This document shows positions 18,706-28,424 of a DNA stretch of 64,000 nucleotides, piece by piece. The DNA is from an uncultured Cohaesibacter sp. (GTDB lineage: Bacteria; Pseudomonadota; Alphaproteobacteria; Rhizobiales; Cohaesibacteraceae). A model generated the notes under the pieces. That model saw nothing but the letters and a program-made list of their open reading frames with translations, had not been told where the DNA came from and made no database searches. The DNA lies in assembly GCF_963682185.1 (NCBI RefSeq), contig NZ_OY821667.1, positions 5,327,033 through 5,391,032 of the forward strand. The letters are read 5' to 3'. The position numbers and the translations under genes were made by a program. Positions within the stretch are counted from its first letter, which is position 1, and every line of letters begins with the position of its first letter.

Positions 18706-21700
18706 ATGTTTCTAACGCGTATCAGTATTTCCCAGCCGGTATTTGCGACGATGATCATGGTCGCAATCATGGTTTTCGGTATTGTCGGATGGAAATCTCT
18801 GCCGATCGACAAATTTCCGGATGTCGACTTTCCTGTGGTTGCGGTTCTCACCACCTATTCCGGCGCTTCGCCAGAAACGGTTGAAAGCGAAGTCACCAAG
18901 ACGATCGAGGACGCCCTCAATACCATTTCTGGAATAGACACAATATCTTCCACATCCAGTCTCGGGCATTCTACCATTATCATTCGGTTCACATTGGAAA
19001 CGGACAGCAAGCTCGCAGCTCAGGATGTGCGAGACAAGCTTTCAACGGTAGAGGCTGATCTGCCCGACGGTATCGATGAACCCGAGATCATTCGGCATAA
19101 TCCGACCTCAGAACCCATCATGTCTCTTGCCGTTAGCTCAACTGACATGTCAAAGGCGGCTCTGAGTTCCCTCATAGATGACTTGATCGTTCCAACTCTG
19201 ACGACAGTCGATGGAGTAGGAAGCGCGGATGTTGTCGGTTCCGTAGATGATCAGGTAAGTGTCGAACTGGATCCTGACCGTCTAAGATCTTTCGGGCTTG
19301 GCATTTCTGAGGTTACGTCTGCGCTGCAAAAGGACAATCTTCTTTTGCCAGCCGGCTCGATCTCAAAGGGCGCGAACAAGCAGAATGTCCAGATTGATTC
19401 AGAGGTAGACACAGTTGACGATCTTGCAAACATTATCATTGCGCGCCAATCAAATGCGCCGGTTCATCTGGGCGACATTGCAACCATATAGCAAAACAGT
19501 TCCGAACCCGATAGTCTCGCCTTTCATGATGGTACATCCGCCCTGACGATTGACATCGAGAAGGTGGAAGGCTCCAACACGGTCGCCATTGCCAATGACC
19601 TTAAAGCGGTTATTAATGGGCTGATGAATAATGGGGCACTGGGGAATGCCCGAATAGACATTCTGACGAATTCAGCCGATGCCATCGAGGCAAATTATGA
19701 AACGGTTAAATCCACCCTCATCGAAGGAACCGTGCTTGCCGTTGCCATTGTTTTCCTTTTTCTCAATTCATGGCGTTCAACTGTAATTACGGCCTTGACC
19801 CTGCCTATTTCCTTTCTGGGCACATTGGCCGCGCTCAGTCTATTCGGCTTCACGCTCAACATGATGACGATGTTGGCTCTGACCCTATCAATTGGCATCC
19901 TGATTGACGACGCCATCGTGGTGCGCGAAAATATCACCCGGCATCTTCATATGGGCAAGGACCATAGAACAGCGGCACTTGATGGAACAGGCGAGATTGG
20001 TCTTGCCGTCTTGGCAACCACCTTCGCGCTATGCTCGGTCTTTCTGCCTCTCGCTTTCATGACAGGCATTGCCGGGCGTTTTTTCCTTCAATTCGGATTG
20101 ACCGTTGCCGTCGCTGTTCTGATATCTCTGTTTGTGAGTTTTACCCTCGACCCCATGTTGTCTAGCATCTGGTATGACCCGGATGCGGAACCAAATGCCA
20201 AACGGGGGCCAGTTGGTCGTGCCATCGCACGGTTCGAGAAGGGCTTTGAAAAAACAGCCAAGATCTATCGCAGTTTCCTGATGGTTTGTCTTCATTGGCG
20301 CAAGACCACGTTACTCGTTGCAGTTGTCACTCTAGCTGTCAGTGTTTTTCTTGTTCCCATTCTGCATTTCGAATTCCTCCCAAAAGGTGATGAAAGCCGT
20401 ATTTCGATTGATCTGGAAACGGCAGAAGGCGCATCGCGTGACTATACAGCTCTTAAAGCAGGGCAGGTGTCCAGCCTGCTGCGAGCATTGCCAGAGGTAA
20501 CAGAGGTCTACACCACGGTCGCCGCAGGCACCAACGCGCAGGACAATGATGCGACCATTATGGTCAATCTGGTTGATCCCGGAGAGCGTTCGCTTTCCGC
20601 CGATGCCATGGTGCCAAATCTGCGCAAATATCTACAACAGGTGCCCGGAGTGGATTTAACGATCGCGGCCGTTGGTGGTATCGGCAATCAGGCGCCGGTT
20701 GAAATCAAACTGTTTGGATTAGATGCAGACAAGCTGCAGGAAGGCGCTCAAATAGTCTCTGACTTGGTGTCTTCCGTTCCGGGAACGGCTGATGTTTCCC
20801 TTAGCACCAAAGCGGCTCAGCCAATGCTGAACTATGTGCTGTTGCGCGATGTGGCTAGTGATCTGGGCGTTTCCTCTCAAGCAGCAGGCTCAGCCTTGAG
20901 AACATTGATAGACGGCACCGATGTGTCCGACTTCAAACTTCCCGATGGTACAACGAATGACATTGTAGTCAGACTACCAGAGAAATTAAGGGAAGATCCC
21001 GGCTATCTGGACCAATTGCCAATCGTCAACAATGGCAAGCAAATTGTGACGCTCGGTGAGATTACACGGCTTGAAAGGACTGATAGTCCTTCCCAGATTT
21101 ATCGCGAAGCTCATGGTCGTGTTGTCACGATTTCTTCCGAACTTGAAGGCCGGACATTGGGCGATGTTATGCGCGATATCAAGGCAAAATTGGCCGAGAT
21201 CCAGTTACCCGATGGCGTGCGTGCGGCGTTTGACGGCGATGCGAAATATATGAACGAAACTATGGCCAGTATGGGTATGTCAATTTTGTTGGCAATTGTT
21301 TTCATCTATCTGGTACTCGCCAGTCAATTTGCCAGCTTCCTGCAACCCTTTGCAATTATGGCTGCTTTGCCTTTGTCATTGGTTGGTGTTGTGGGGGGCC
21401 TGATCGCTTGGCACTCAACCATGAACCTATACTCGATGATCGGTCTGGTCATGCTTATGGGGTTGGTGGTAAAAAATTCGATCTTGTTGGTAGACAATGC
21501 CAATCATCATATACGTGCTGGTATGTCCCTAAATGAAGCTTTGCTCGAAGCGGGGGCTACGCGGTTTCGGCCAATCATCATGACAACACTGGCGATGATT
21601 TTCGGCATGCTGCCACTGGCGCTCGCCATCCATCCGGGCAGCGAACAGAATGCGTCGATGGCACAGGCCGTGATAGGCGGTCTTATTAGTTCAACCCTTC

Positions 21701-21813
21701 TAACATTGGTCGTGGTCCCTGTGGTCGTAACCTATCTGGAGCAAATTACAGCCTTCTGCCTCTCTATGGTCAGTTCTGACAAGAAAGCCAGTCGCATAGA
21801 GAGAAACGCTTAA
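18706..21813 (+). pseudogene. RND efflux pump permease interrupted by in-frame TAG
   Basis: Both parts lie in one reading frame that totals about 1035 residues, the normal AcrB/MexB-family length. A TAG at 19489-19491 stops translation at residue 262 after VHLGDIATI, and the frame continues at once with QNSSEPDSLAFHDGTSALTI, which matches the family's expected sequence. The first part has the TM1 opening (ISISQPVFATMIMVAIMVFG) and the porter half-domain; the rest has TM2-12, including LSIGILIDDAIVVRENI and the second-half GLVMLMGLVVKNSILLVDNA. There is no frameshift or deletion. Either the gene is freshly inactivated, the stop is read through, or the base is a sequencing error. An internal start at 19564 would lack TM1 and half the first porter domain. 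Confidence 0.9.
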
Positions 21814-22133
21814 AGCGCCAAAGCGTATGGGAAGATTCGATCAACGATATGGAGCGACTGGCTAACCCAAACAAATCAGCTTCTATTGATAAGCGAGCCG
21901 CTCCAATCCGAGCTTCTCGGAAGCACATATACTGATGTGAATCTAAGATAAAACCTAGACTTATATTAGAAAAACCTAGCCAAATTTTGTCTTGAGAGCC
22001 AATGGCTTTTAAGTTTGACTGGACAGCACAATCCCTGACGGCTGAGGCCAGACCTGCCGTTTTATGACAATTCAGCGTGCCTTTTGGATTTTCGGGTCTA
22101 AAAAGTCATGGCGAGATTTGAGGAATGCTGCTT
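21814..22133. other. gap before the peptide ABC operon, with short direct repeats
   Basis: About 320 bp hold no gene. AAAACCTAG occurs twice, at 21950-21958 and 21971-21979, 21 bp apart, which is two helical turns and fits a dimeric regulator. The stretch should contain the promoter of the operon starting at 22134; no clear -35/-10 pair was identified. Confidence 0.45.
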
Positions 22134-23162
22134 ATGTCCGGAAGTTTTCTGGAAGCTTTTTTAAAACGAATTGTCGGCTTTGTTGGTGTGCTTCTGGTTC
22201 TCTCGCTGGTGATCTTTATTCTTGCTCGCGTCGTACCGGGAGATCCGGCTCGAATTGCCTTGGGTCCAAGTGCCAGTCAGGAGCAGGTGGATGCGATGCG
22301 CCAATCCATGGGGCTCGATGATCCGCTTATTATTCAATATCTCAGCTACATGGCTAGAGCCGCCACGGGGGACCTTGGCAAGTCACTTTTGTCTGGAAAG
22401 CGGGTCACCGAAGACATTTTGACCTTTTTGCCTGCCACGGTCGAATTGGTGATGGTGACCGTAATATTTATGTTTGCCGTCGCTGTTCCTCTCGGGGTTA
22501 TGACTGCCAAACACAGGAATAGCTGGATTGATAATGTCGGCCGTATCGTCTCTCTTGCTGGCGTGACGGTTCCAAGTTTCGTTGTTGCAATCCTCTTGCA
22601 GATCTTTGTAGCCAACTTTGTTGATTGGTGGCCCATTCTGGGGCGTGTCGATTTCCAGCTTGGTGATCTAAACGGTCCGACCGGCTTTCTGCTGATAGAT
22701 TCAATTCTGGCAGGCAGGGCAGATGTCTTTTTCAGCGCGTGCCAGCATCTCGTTCTTCCAGCCTTCTCGCTGGCACTGGCGAGCATCGGGCAGATCACGC
22801 GCATCACCCGCTCAACCATGATCGAGAACCAGCGCCGTGATCACGTCTTGACCCTGCGTTCCTTCGGTGTGCCCAGCAATGTGATCGTTTTCCGCTATCT
22901 CTTCAAGCTGTCATCTATTGCGCCGCTGACCATTATGGGCCTTGAGTTCGCCTCTCTGATTGGCAACGCCTTTGTGATCGAGATGCTCTTTTCATGGGGT
23001 GGCTTTGCCTCTTATGGCCTGAACGCGATCATGCAGAAAGACATCAACGCGGTTATGGCCGTCGTCCTTATCTCCGGGATCTTCTTCATCGTGGCAAATC
23101 TTGTCATCGATATTCTGCTTGCCCTGATTGACCCGCGTGTCAGCGCGAAGGAGGCTCGATAA
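22134..23162 (+). CDS. dipeptide/oligopeptide-type ABC transporter permease (DppB-like)
   Basis: Inner-membrane permease of about 342 residues. It has the typical DppB start (LEAFLKRIVGFVGVLLVLSL) and the periplasmic ARVVPGDPARIALGPSAS segment. The ATPase-contact loop is ITRSTMIENQRRDHVLTLRS, followed by FGVP, and the protein ends VDILLALIDPRVS. The ATG at 22134 sits nine bases after AGGA; the in-frame ATG at 22125 touches that site and is less likely. It is first in an operon with a second permease, a fused ATPase and ring-opening enzymes. The matching binding protein lies 6.4 kb downstream. Confidence 0.93.
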   Translation: MSGSFLEAFLKRIVGFVGVLLVLSLVIFILARVVPGDPARIALGPSASQEQVDAMRQSMGLDDPLIIQYLSYMARAATGDLGKSLLSGKRVTEDILTFLPATVELVMVTVIFMFAVAVPLGVMTAKHRNSWIDNVGRIVSLAGVTVPSFVVAILLQIFVANFVDWWPILGRVDFQLGDLNGPTGFLLIDSILAGRADVFFSACQHLVLPAFSLALASIGQITRITRSTMIENQRRDHVLTLRSFGVPSNVIVFRYLFKLSSIAPLTIMGLEFASLIGNAFVIEMLFSWGGFASYGLNAIMQKDINAVMAVVLISGIFFIVANLVIDILLALIDPRVSAKEAR

Positions 23163-24034
23163 TGTCTGTCATCGGATCTGACGAAAAAGTCCTTTCTGCC
23201 CGCTACATGCAGTGGTACCGGTTCAGTCGCAATCCAGCCGCTCTGGTCGGTGCAGTAATTGTTATATCGGTCATACTGGCAGCACTCTTTGCTCCCCTCA
23301 TCGTGCCTCATCCCGATCATGCCGGTGCTGTGGTCGATTTCCGCAGCCGTCATGTTGCCCCTGATATGTCTCATTGGTTCGGCACTGATAAAGTCGGCAG
23401 AGATATTTTCTCTCGCACAATATTCGGATTTCGGATTTCTCTTTTACTCGTCTTTGGGGTGTTGGGTATCTCTGTACCTCTGGGGGCATCGCTTGGATTG
23501 CTGGCAGGCTATTTCGGCGGCTGGATCGAACGGATCGTTTCAGGTCTCACCAATGTAATGCTTGCCATTCCTCCCTTGGTGATGGCGCTTGCCATCGGCA
23601 ATGTGCTCGAACCGAACCTTATCAACGCCATGTTTGCCATCACGTTGATCTGGTGGACCTGGCACGCACGGCTTGTTTATCGCGTTAGCAAGTCCATTTC
23701 TGCAGAAGACTATATTGAAGCCGCCCGTATGGCTGGGGCCAGCAATTGGCATATGTTGACGCGGGAAATCTTGCCGAACTGCATCGCAGTCATTTCCGTC
23801 AAGACAACGCTTGATGCCGCGTTTGTTATCCTTTTTGGGGCCACGCTGTCGTTCCTTGGACTTGGTGTAAAGCCCCCCATTCCGGATCTTGGGTCTATGG
23901 TTGCGGATGGACGCCAGTTTCTTCCTGAAAAATGGTGGGAAGTGCTCGCTCCAGGTTTTGCGATTTTCTATGCCACGCTCGGGTTCAATCTGCTGGGTGA
24001 CGGCCTGCGCGACATGTTCGATGTGGAGGCTTGA
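23162..24034 (+). CDS. dipeptide-type ABC transporter permease (DppC-like)
   Basis: This 290-residue permease has a cytoplasmic N-terminus, about six membrane helices and the EAA loop DYIEAARMAGASNWHMLTRE followed by ILPNCI. The HWFGTDKVGRDIFSRTIFG segment is characteristic of DppC/OppC. Its ATG shares a base with the TAA of the DppB-like gene and is preceded by AAGGAGG inside that gene, indicating coupled translation. It forms the channel with the DppB-like subunit. Confidence 0.95.
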   Translation: MSVIGSDEKVLSARYMQWYRFSRNPAALVGAVIVISVILAALFAPLIVPHPDHAGAVVDFRSRHVAPDMSHWFGTDKVGRDIFSRTIFGFRISLLLVFGVLGISVPLGASLGLLAGYFGGWIERIVSGLTNVMLAIPPLVMALAIGNVLEPNLINAMFAITLIWWTWHARLVYRVSKSISAEDYIEAARMAGASNWHMLTREILPNCIAVISVKTTLDAAFVILFGATLSFLGLGVKPPIPDLGSMVADGRQFLPEKWWEVLAPGFAIFYATLGFNLLGDGLRDMFDVEA

Positions 24035-24037
24035 TCG

Positions 24038-25723
24038 ATGACGCAACCCCTCCTGCAATTATTCGACCTCAATGTTTCCTTCTCGAGCTATGGACGCAGC
24101 ACACATGTGCTTAAGGATGTCTCTCTCAGAATTGACAAGGGCGAACGTGTTGCGCTGATCGGAGAGACCGGGTCAGGTAAATCCGTGACGTCAAAAAGCA
24201 TTCTTGGAACTCTGCCCGAGAATGCCGAAATTGAGAGCGGCAGCATTCGTTTCAATGGACAAGAACTGTTTGCAATGAACGAGAAGGAAAGGGAAGCCCT
24301 CAAGGGAACTGCCTTTTCAATCATCATGCAAGATCCGCTCAGTTCCTTCAATCCGGTGTTCAAGATCGGACGGCATCTTGACGATGTGATGTATTTTGCT
24401 GACAAGCGCAGCGGGATCAAGTCGAGTGCAAAACTGCGCATGGCAAGAGTTTTTGATGTATTGCGTCAGGTGCAGCTCGATAATCCGGAACGGATTTGCT
24501 CTGCCTATCCATTCCAGCTTTCCGGAGGAATGCGACAGCGTGTGCTTATCGCACTCGCTTTGCTGCATCGCCCCAATCTACTGATTGCAGATGAGCCTGG
24601 GACAGCTCTGGATGTAACGACGCAAAGCGAAATTCTCAAACTCATCAATCAGCTCGTTGATGAAGAGGGTCTGTCCCTGTTGATGATCACGCACAATCTT
24701 GGGGTTGTCAGACAAACCGCCGACCGAGTTTACGTGATGCGTCACGGCGAGATTGTCGAGGATGGTCCGTTCAGGGAGATTTTTCAAAATCCCCAGAAGG
24801 ACTACACTAGAGGGCTTATCGACGCAATTCCGCCGCTTTATGGCGAAGGCGTGGTAAATCAGCCCGTAGCCCAAACTCGCCCAATCATCAAGCTTGAAAA
24901 AGTTTCAAAGGTGTTCGACGCCAAGTCAGGACTGTTTGGGAACAAGCCGGGGAATTGGGCGATCAGGGAGACCAATCTGGAGATTGCCGAAGGGGAGGTT
25001 TTCGGTCTAGCCGGAGAGAGCGGCTCGGGGAAAACCACACTTGCCCGCACGATCATGGGGTTGATTGGCCCCACCACGGGCCGGATTACGGTGGCTTCGC
25101 ACGAGCATCAGGAAGGTGAAAAGATTACCCCGCTACGCGAGCTGACGCAGATAGTCTACCAGAATCCGGGGACGTCTCTTAATCCCAAAAGAACGGTGGC
25201 TCAAACCCTCTCCGTGCCTCTTGGCTTCGTTAAGATGCCTAAAAACCAACAGCGAGCGCGAATGGTCTCGCTTCTGGAGCAGGTGAACCTGCCGGAAAGC
25301 TACCTGTCGAAATATCCTCACGAGTTGTCCGGCGGACAGAAACAGCGCGTGGCCATTGCCCGGGCGTTGGCGGCAAATCCGCGCATTCTGGTACTCGATG
25401 AGCCAACATCTGCACTCGATGTTTCAGTCCAGAAGGACGTTGTCGCCCTGTTGCAGCGCCTGCGCGAAGAACTCGGGCTGACCTATCTCTTTATCTCGCA
25501 CGATCTATCCCTGATGCGCAATTTCTGCTCGCGCATTGCGATCATGCTGAAGGGCGAAATCGTGGAACAGGGCACTCCTGCGGACGTATTTTCCGATCCG
25601 CACCATCCATATACCCGCGCACTGATCGCTGCCATTCCGGTGATGAGCGACGATGAGGAAGAACAAAAACCTAAAATCAGTGAAGAAGAACGCCAGCAAT
25701 TCCTTGTGCAGGCAAAGAACTGA
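24038..25723 (+). CDS. fused dipeptide-type ABC ATPase (DppD-DppF fusion)
   Basis: One 561-residue protein carries both nucleotide-binding domains of the importer. Domain 1 has Walker A GETGSGKSVTS near residue 46, signature LSGGMRQRV, Walker B LLIADEPGTALD and switch ITHNLG. Domain 2 has Walker A GESGSGKTTLART near residue 326, signature [15 protein letters not shown], Walker [13 protein letters not shown] and ISHDLS. Each ends in the oligopeptide-transporter C-terminal helix with HPYTRALIAAIP-like sequence. Fused DppDF proteins are common in Alphaproteobacteria. GGAGG lies upstream in the DppC-like gene. Both sites look catalytically intact. Confidence 0.95.
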   Translation: MTQPLLQLFDLNVSFSSYGRSTHVLKDVSLRIDKGERVALIGETGSGKSVTSKSILGTLPENAEIESGSIRFNGQELFAMNEKEREALKGTAFSIIMQDPLSSFNPVFKIGRHLDDVMYFADKRSGIKSSAKLRMARVFDVLRQVQLDNPERICSAYPFQLSGGMRQRVLIALALLHRPNLLIADEPGTALDVTTQSEILKLINQLVDEEGLSLLMITHNLGVVRQTADRVYVMRHGEIVEDGPFREIFQNPQKDYTRGLIDAIPPLYGEGVVNQPVAQTRPIIKLEKVSKVFDAKSGLFGNKPGNWAIRETNLEIAEGEVFGLAGESGSGKTTLARTIMGLIGPTTGRITVASHEHQEGEKITPLRELTQIVYQNPGTSLNPKRTVAQTLSVPLGFVKMPKNQQRARMVSLLEQVNLPESYLSKYPHELSGGQKQRVAIARALAANPRILVLDEPTSALDVSVQKDVVALLQRLREELGLTYLFISHDLSLMRNFCSRIAIMLKGEIVEQGTPADVFSDPHHPYTRALIAAIPVMSDDEEEQKPKISEEERQQFLVQAKN

Positions 25724-25744
25724 TAAAACTGAATGGAGCACGAC

Positions 25745-27307
25745 GTGTATCGTTTGGGCATTGATGTGGGCGGCACGAATACCGATGCCGTCATCATGGA
25801 AGAGAACAAGGTTCTTTCCGGTATAAAGGCATCCACCACGGAAGACGTAACTTCCGGCGTGATTGAGGCGATGGAAGGGGCTATTGCCAAGGCGGGCATT
25901 GACCGTGAAAAAATTTCCAATGTCATGATTGGAACAACACATTTCACCAATGCGGTGATCGAACGGAAACATATCAATCATGTTGCCGCGATCCGCCTAG
26001 GGTTACCCGCCACAGAATGCCTGCCTCCTATGGTCGATTGGCCAGAAGATCTGCGTGATGCCGTTGGCCATAATAGCTATCTTGTGAGAGGTGGATATGA
26101 GTTTGACGGTCGCCCTATCGCTCCATTGGATGAAGAGGAATTAGTGCGCATCGCCGCCGATATCAAAGTCAAGGATGTCAAAGCCGTTGCCATTACGTCG
26201 GTTTTCTCGCCAATCAATCAGGACATGGAACTCAAGGCCCGCGACATTATCGCGGAACAATGCGGTGATATCCCCATCGTTCTCTCGAACGACATCGGAC
26301 GCATAGGCATTCTGGAACGTGAAAGCGCAGCCATCATGAATGCCTGCCTGTTGGAACTCAGCGCCAAGACCGTAAAAGCGTTCGGCGATGCACTCAAGCA
26401 GGCCGGCATCACTTGTCCATTCTTTATCACCCAGAATGACGGCACCTTGATGAGCGCGGAAATGGTCAGCAAGTTCCCCGTCCTTACCTTTGCCTCTGGC
26501 CCAACCAATTCTATGCGCGGCGCTGCTTTCCTGACCGGTTGCAAGGAAGCAATCGTTGTCGATATCGGAGGCACAACAACAGATGTAGGCGCATTGCATC
26601 TCGGTTTTCCGCGCCAAGCGGCAACCATCGTGGATGTTGGAGGCGTACGAACCAATTTCCGTATGCCAGATGTCTTTTCCGTTGGTCTGGGTGGAGGCTC
26701 GATAATTAAAAAAGGCGACGATGAAAGTGTGTCGGTTGGTCCTCAGTCTGTCGGCTATCGCATTACCAAGGAAGCTAGGGTATTTGGTGGCAATACGCTT
26801 ACCACGACAGATATCGCGGTTTCCTTGGGTAAAGCCAAAGTAGGCGATGCGGCAAGGGTTGCTGACCTCGATAGCAATCTAGCCAAGGCTGCGGATGAAG
26901 AAATTCATCTCATGCTTGAACGGGCCGTAGAGCGCAGTCGTATCTCTCCAGAACCAATTCCTGTTATTGCCGTAGGCGGGGGGTCAATCCTGATGCCAGA
27001 TACTCTTGGTGATTTGGCAGTTATTCGTCCAGAAAACTTCGCGGTTGCTAATGCCGTTGGTGCTGCAATCGCTCAAATCTCCGGCGAAGTTGATCGAGTC
27101 TTTTCCCTTGAAGGTGGACTGACCCGAGAGGCCTGTCTGGCGCAGGCAGAAGAAGAAGCAAAACAGAACGCCATCAAAGCGGGAGCAAGGGCCGACACCG
27201 TTGAAGTGATTGAACGCGAAGACGTGCCTTTAGCCTATCTGCCTGGTAACGCGACAAGAATTCACGTCAAGGTCGTTGGCGAAATGGGAGGATCCCATGG
27301 CGAATGA
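25745..27307 (+). CDS. HyuA-like hydantoinase/oxoprolinase family protein
   Basis: About 520 residues of the ASKHA-fold family that includes ATP-dependent hydantoinases and 5-oxoprolinase. The phosphate-binding motif RLGIDVGGTNTDAVIM is at the N-terminus. A second, VVDIGGTTTDVGALHLG, is near residue 280, with FASGPTNSMRGAAF before it and GGGSI motifs later. GTG at 25745 is the likely start, with GGAG six bases upstream; an in-frame ATG at 25733 has none. It is shorter than HyuA (~690 aa) and there is no HyuB gene. Instead two DUF917 genes follow, the first overlapping by 11 bases. Probable role: ATP-driven opening of a cyclic amide. Substrate unknown. Confidence 0.9.
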   Translation: MYRLGIDVGGTNTDAVIMEENKVLSGIKASTTEDVTSGVIEAMEGAIAKAGIDREKISNVMIGTTHFTNAVIERKHINHVAAIRLGLPATECLPPMVDWPEDLRDAVGHNSYLVRGGYEFDGRPIAPLDEEELVRIAADIKVKDVKAVAITSVFSPINQDMELKARDIIAEQCGDIPIVLSNDIGRIGILERESAAIMNACLLELSAKTVKAFGDALKQAGITCPFFITQNDGTLMSAEMVSKFPVLTFASGPTNSMRGAAFLTGCKEAIVVDIGGTTTDVGALHLGFPRQAATIVDVGGVRTNFRMPDVFSVGLGGGSIIKKGDDESVSVGPQSVGYRITKEARVFGGNTLTTTDIAVSLGKAKVGDAARVADLDSNLAKAADEEIHLMLERAVERSRISPEPIPVIAVGGGSILMPDTLGDLAVIRPENFAVANAVGAAIAQISGEVDRVFSLEGGLTREACLAQAEEEAKQNAIKAGARADTVEVIEREDVPLAYLPGNATRIHVKVVGEMGGSHGE

Positions 27308-28424
27308 AGCCCGTCAATATGATGAAAATGGCTTCTGGTTGCTCACTGAAGAAGATCTTGAAGCACTCGAAGTCGGAGCTGCGATCTACGGGACTGGTGG
27401 AGGCGGAAATGCCTACATTGGCAAGTTGCGGGCGCGGGAAGTTTTGCGCTCAGGTTACCCGTTGAAGGTTCAACCGTTGCAGACTCTCAAAGACGAAGAC
27501 CGCGTAATCTCCATCGGCGGCATCGGTGCGCCAGTGGTCGCATATGAGCGCATAAGGGAAGGGCGCGAGGGCGTTCGTACAATCAGGGCCCTTGAAGAGC
27601 GATTGGGGATTACGGTCGACGCGGTTGTTTGTGAGGAAATCGGCGGTGCCAACTCAATGGAACCTCTCATTGACGCTGCCCTGTTGGGGCTGCCGGTGGT
27701 GGATGGTGACGGAATGGGACGCGCTTTTCCTGAAATGCAAATGACGACCTGGGCAATATATGGTCACCGCTCAACGCCGAGTGCAATGTGTGATCCCCAC
27801 GGCAATATTGTGATTTTTGAGCATGCCATCAGTGAACTTTGGCACGAAAGGATGGCGCGTGCTTGCGTAGTGTCTCAGGGTGGGGCGTCGACATTGGCCT
27901 CAGCTCCCATGACAGGCGCCTACGTCAAACAGGTCGCCATCCCCAATAGCTACACCCGTGCCATTACGCTTGGCCACGCTGTACTGGAAGCCCAAAGAAA
28001 CCATGATGATCCGATAGCGAAGATATTGGAGATAGAGGGCGGGAAATGGCTCTTTACCGGGAAGATCAGCGATCTCAAGCGCCATCTGTTGGGCGGGTTT
28101 GTGCGTGGTGAAGCCATCCTGTCCGGATTGGACAAGGATCAAGGCGAAGACGCATCGATATTGATCCAGAACGAGAATCTCATTTTCAAGCGCAACGGAA
28201 AAATTGAAGCTGTGGTGCCAGATCTCATCATCGTGCTCGATGTTGATACCGGCACAGCCATTTCTACCGAGATGCTCCGATACGGGCAGCGTGTCGCTAT
28301 TCTGGCTCTTCCGTGCCATCCGCTTCTGCGCACGCCAGAAGCGCTGGAAGTGATCGGTCCCAAAGCCTTTGGCTTTGACGATGTCATCTATCGTCCGCTG
28401 GAAACCATTCAAGGAGAGGCCTGA
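27297..28424 (+). CDS. DUF917 family protein (first of tandem pair)
   Basis: A 375-residue soluble protein with conserved DUF917 motifs: AAIYGTGGGGNAYIGKL near the N-terminus, a GAPVVAYERI block, CEEIGGANSMEPLIDAALLG and VDGDGMGRAFPEMQM. The C-terminal half ends VGCH-like LALPCHPLLRTPEALEVIGP. The ATG at 27297 has GGGAGG five bases before it. As I recall, Pfam now links the family to S-methyl thiohydantoin desulfurase, and DUF917 genes commonly sit beside HyuA-like genes, as here. The biochemical role in this operon is not established. It overlaps the HyuA-like gene by 11 bases and the second DUF917 gene by one. Confidence 0.9.
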   Translation: MANEARQYDENGFWLLTEEDLEALEVGAAIYGTGGGGNAYIGKLRAREVLRSGYPLKVQPLQTLKDEDRVISIGGIGAPVVAYERIREGREGVRTIRALEERLGITVDAVVCEEIGGANSMEPLIDAALLGLPVVDGDGMGRAFPEMQMTTWAIYGHRSTPSAMCDPHGNIVIFEHAISELWHERMARACVVSQGGASTLASAPMTGAYVKQVAIPNSYTRAITLGHAVLEAQRNHDDPIAKILEIEGGKWLFTGKISDLKRHLLGGFVRGEAILSGLDKDQGEDASILIQNENLIFKRNGKIEAVVPDLIIVLDVDTGTAISTEMLRYGQRVAILALPCHPLLRTPEALEVIGPKAFGFDDVIYRPLETIQGEA

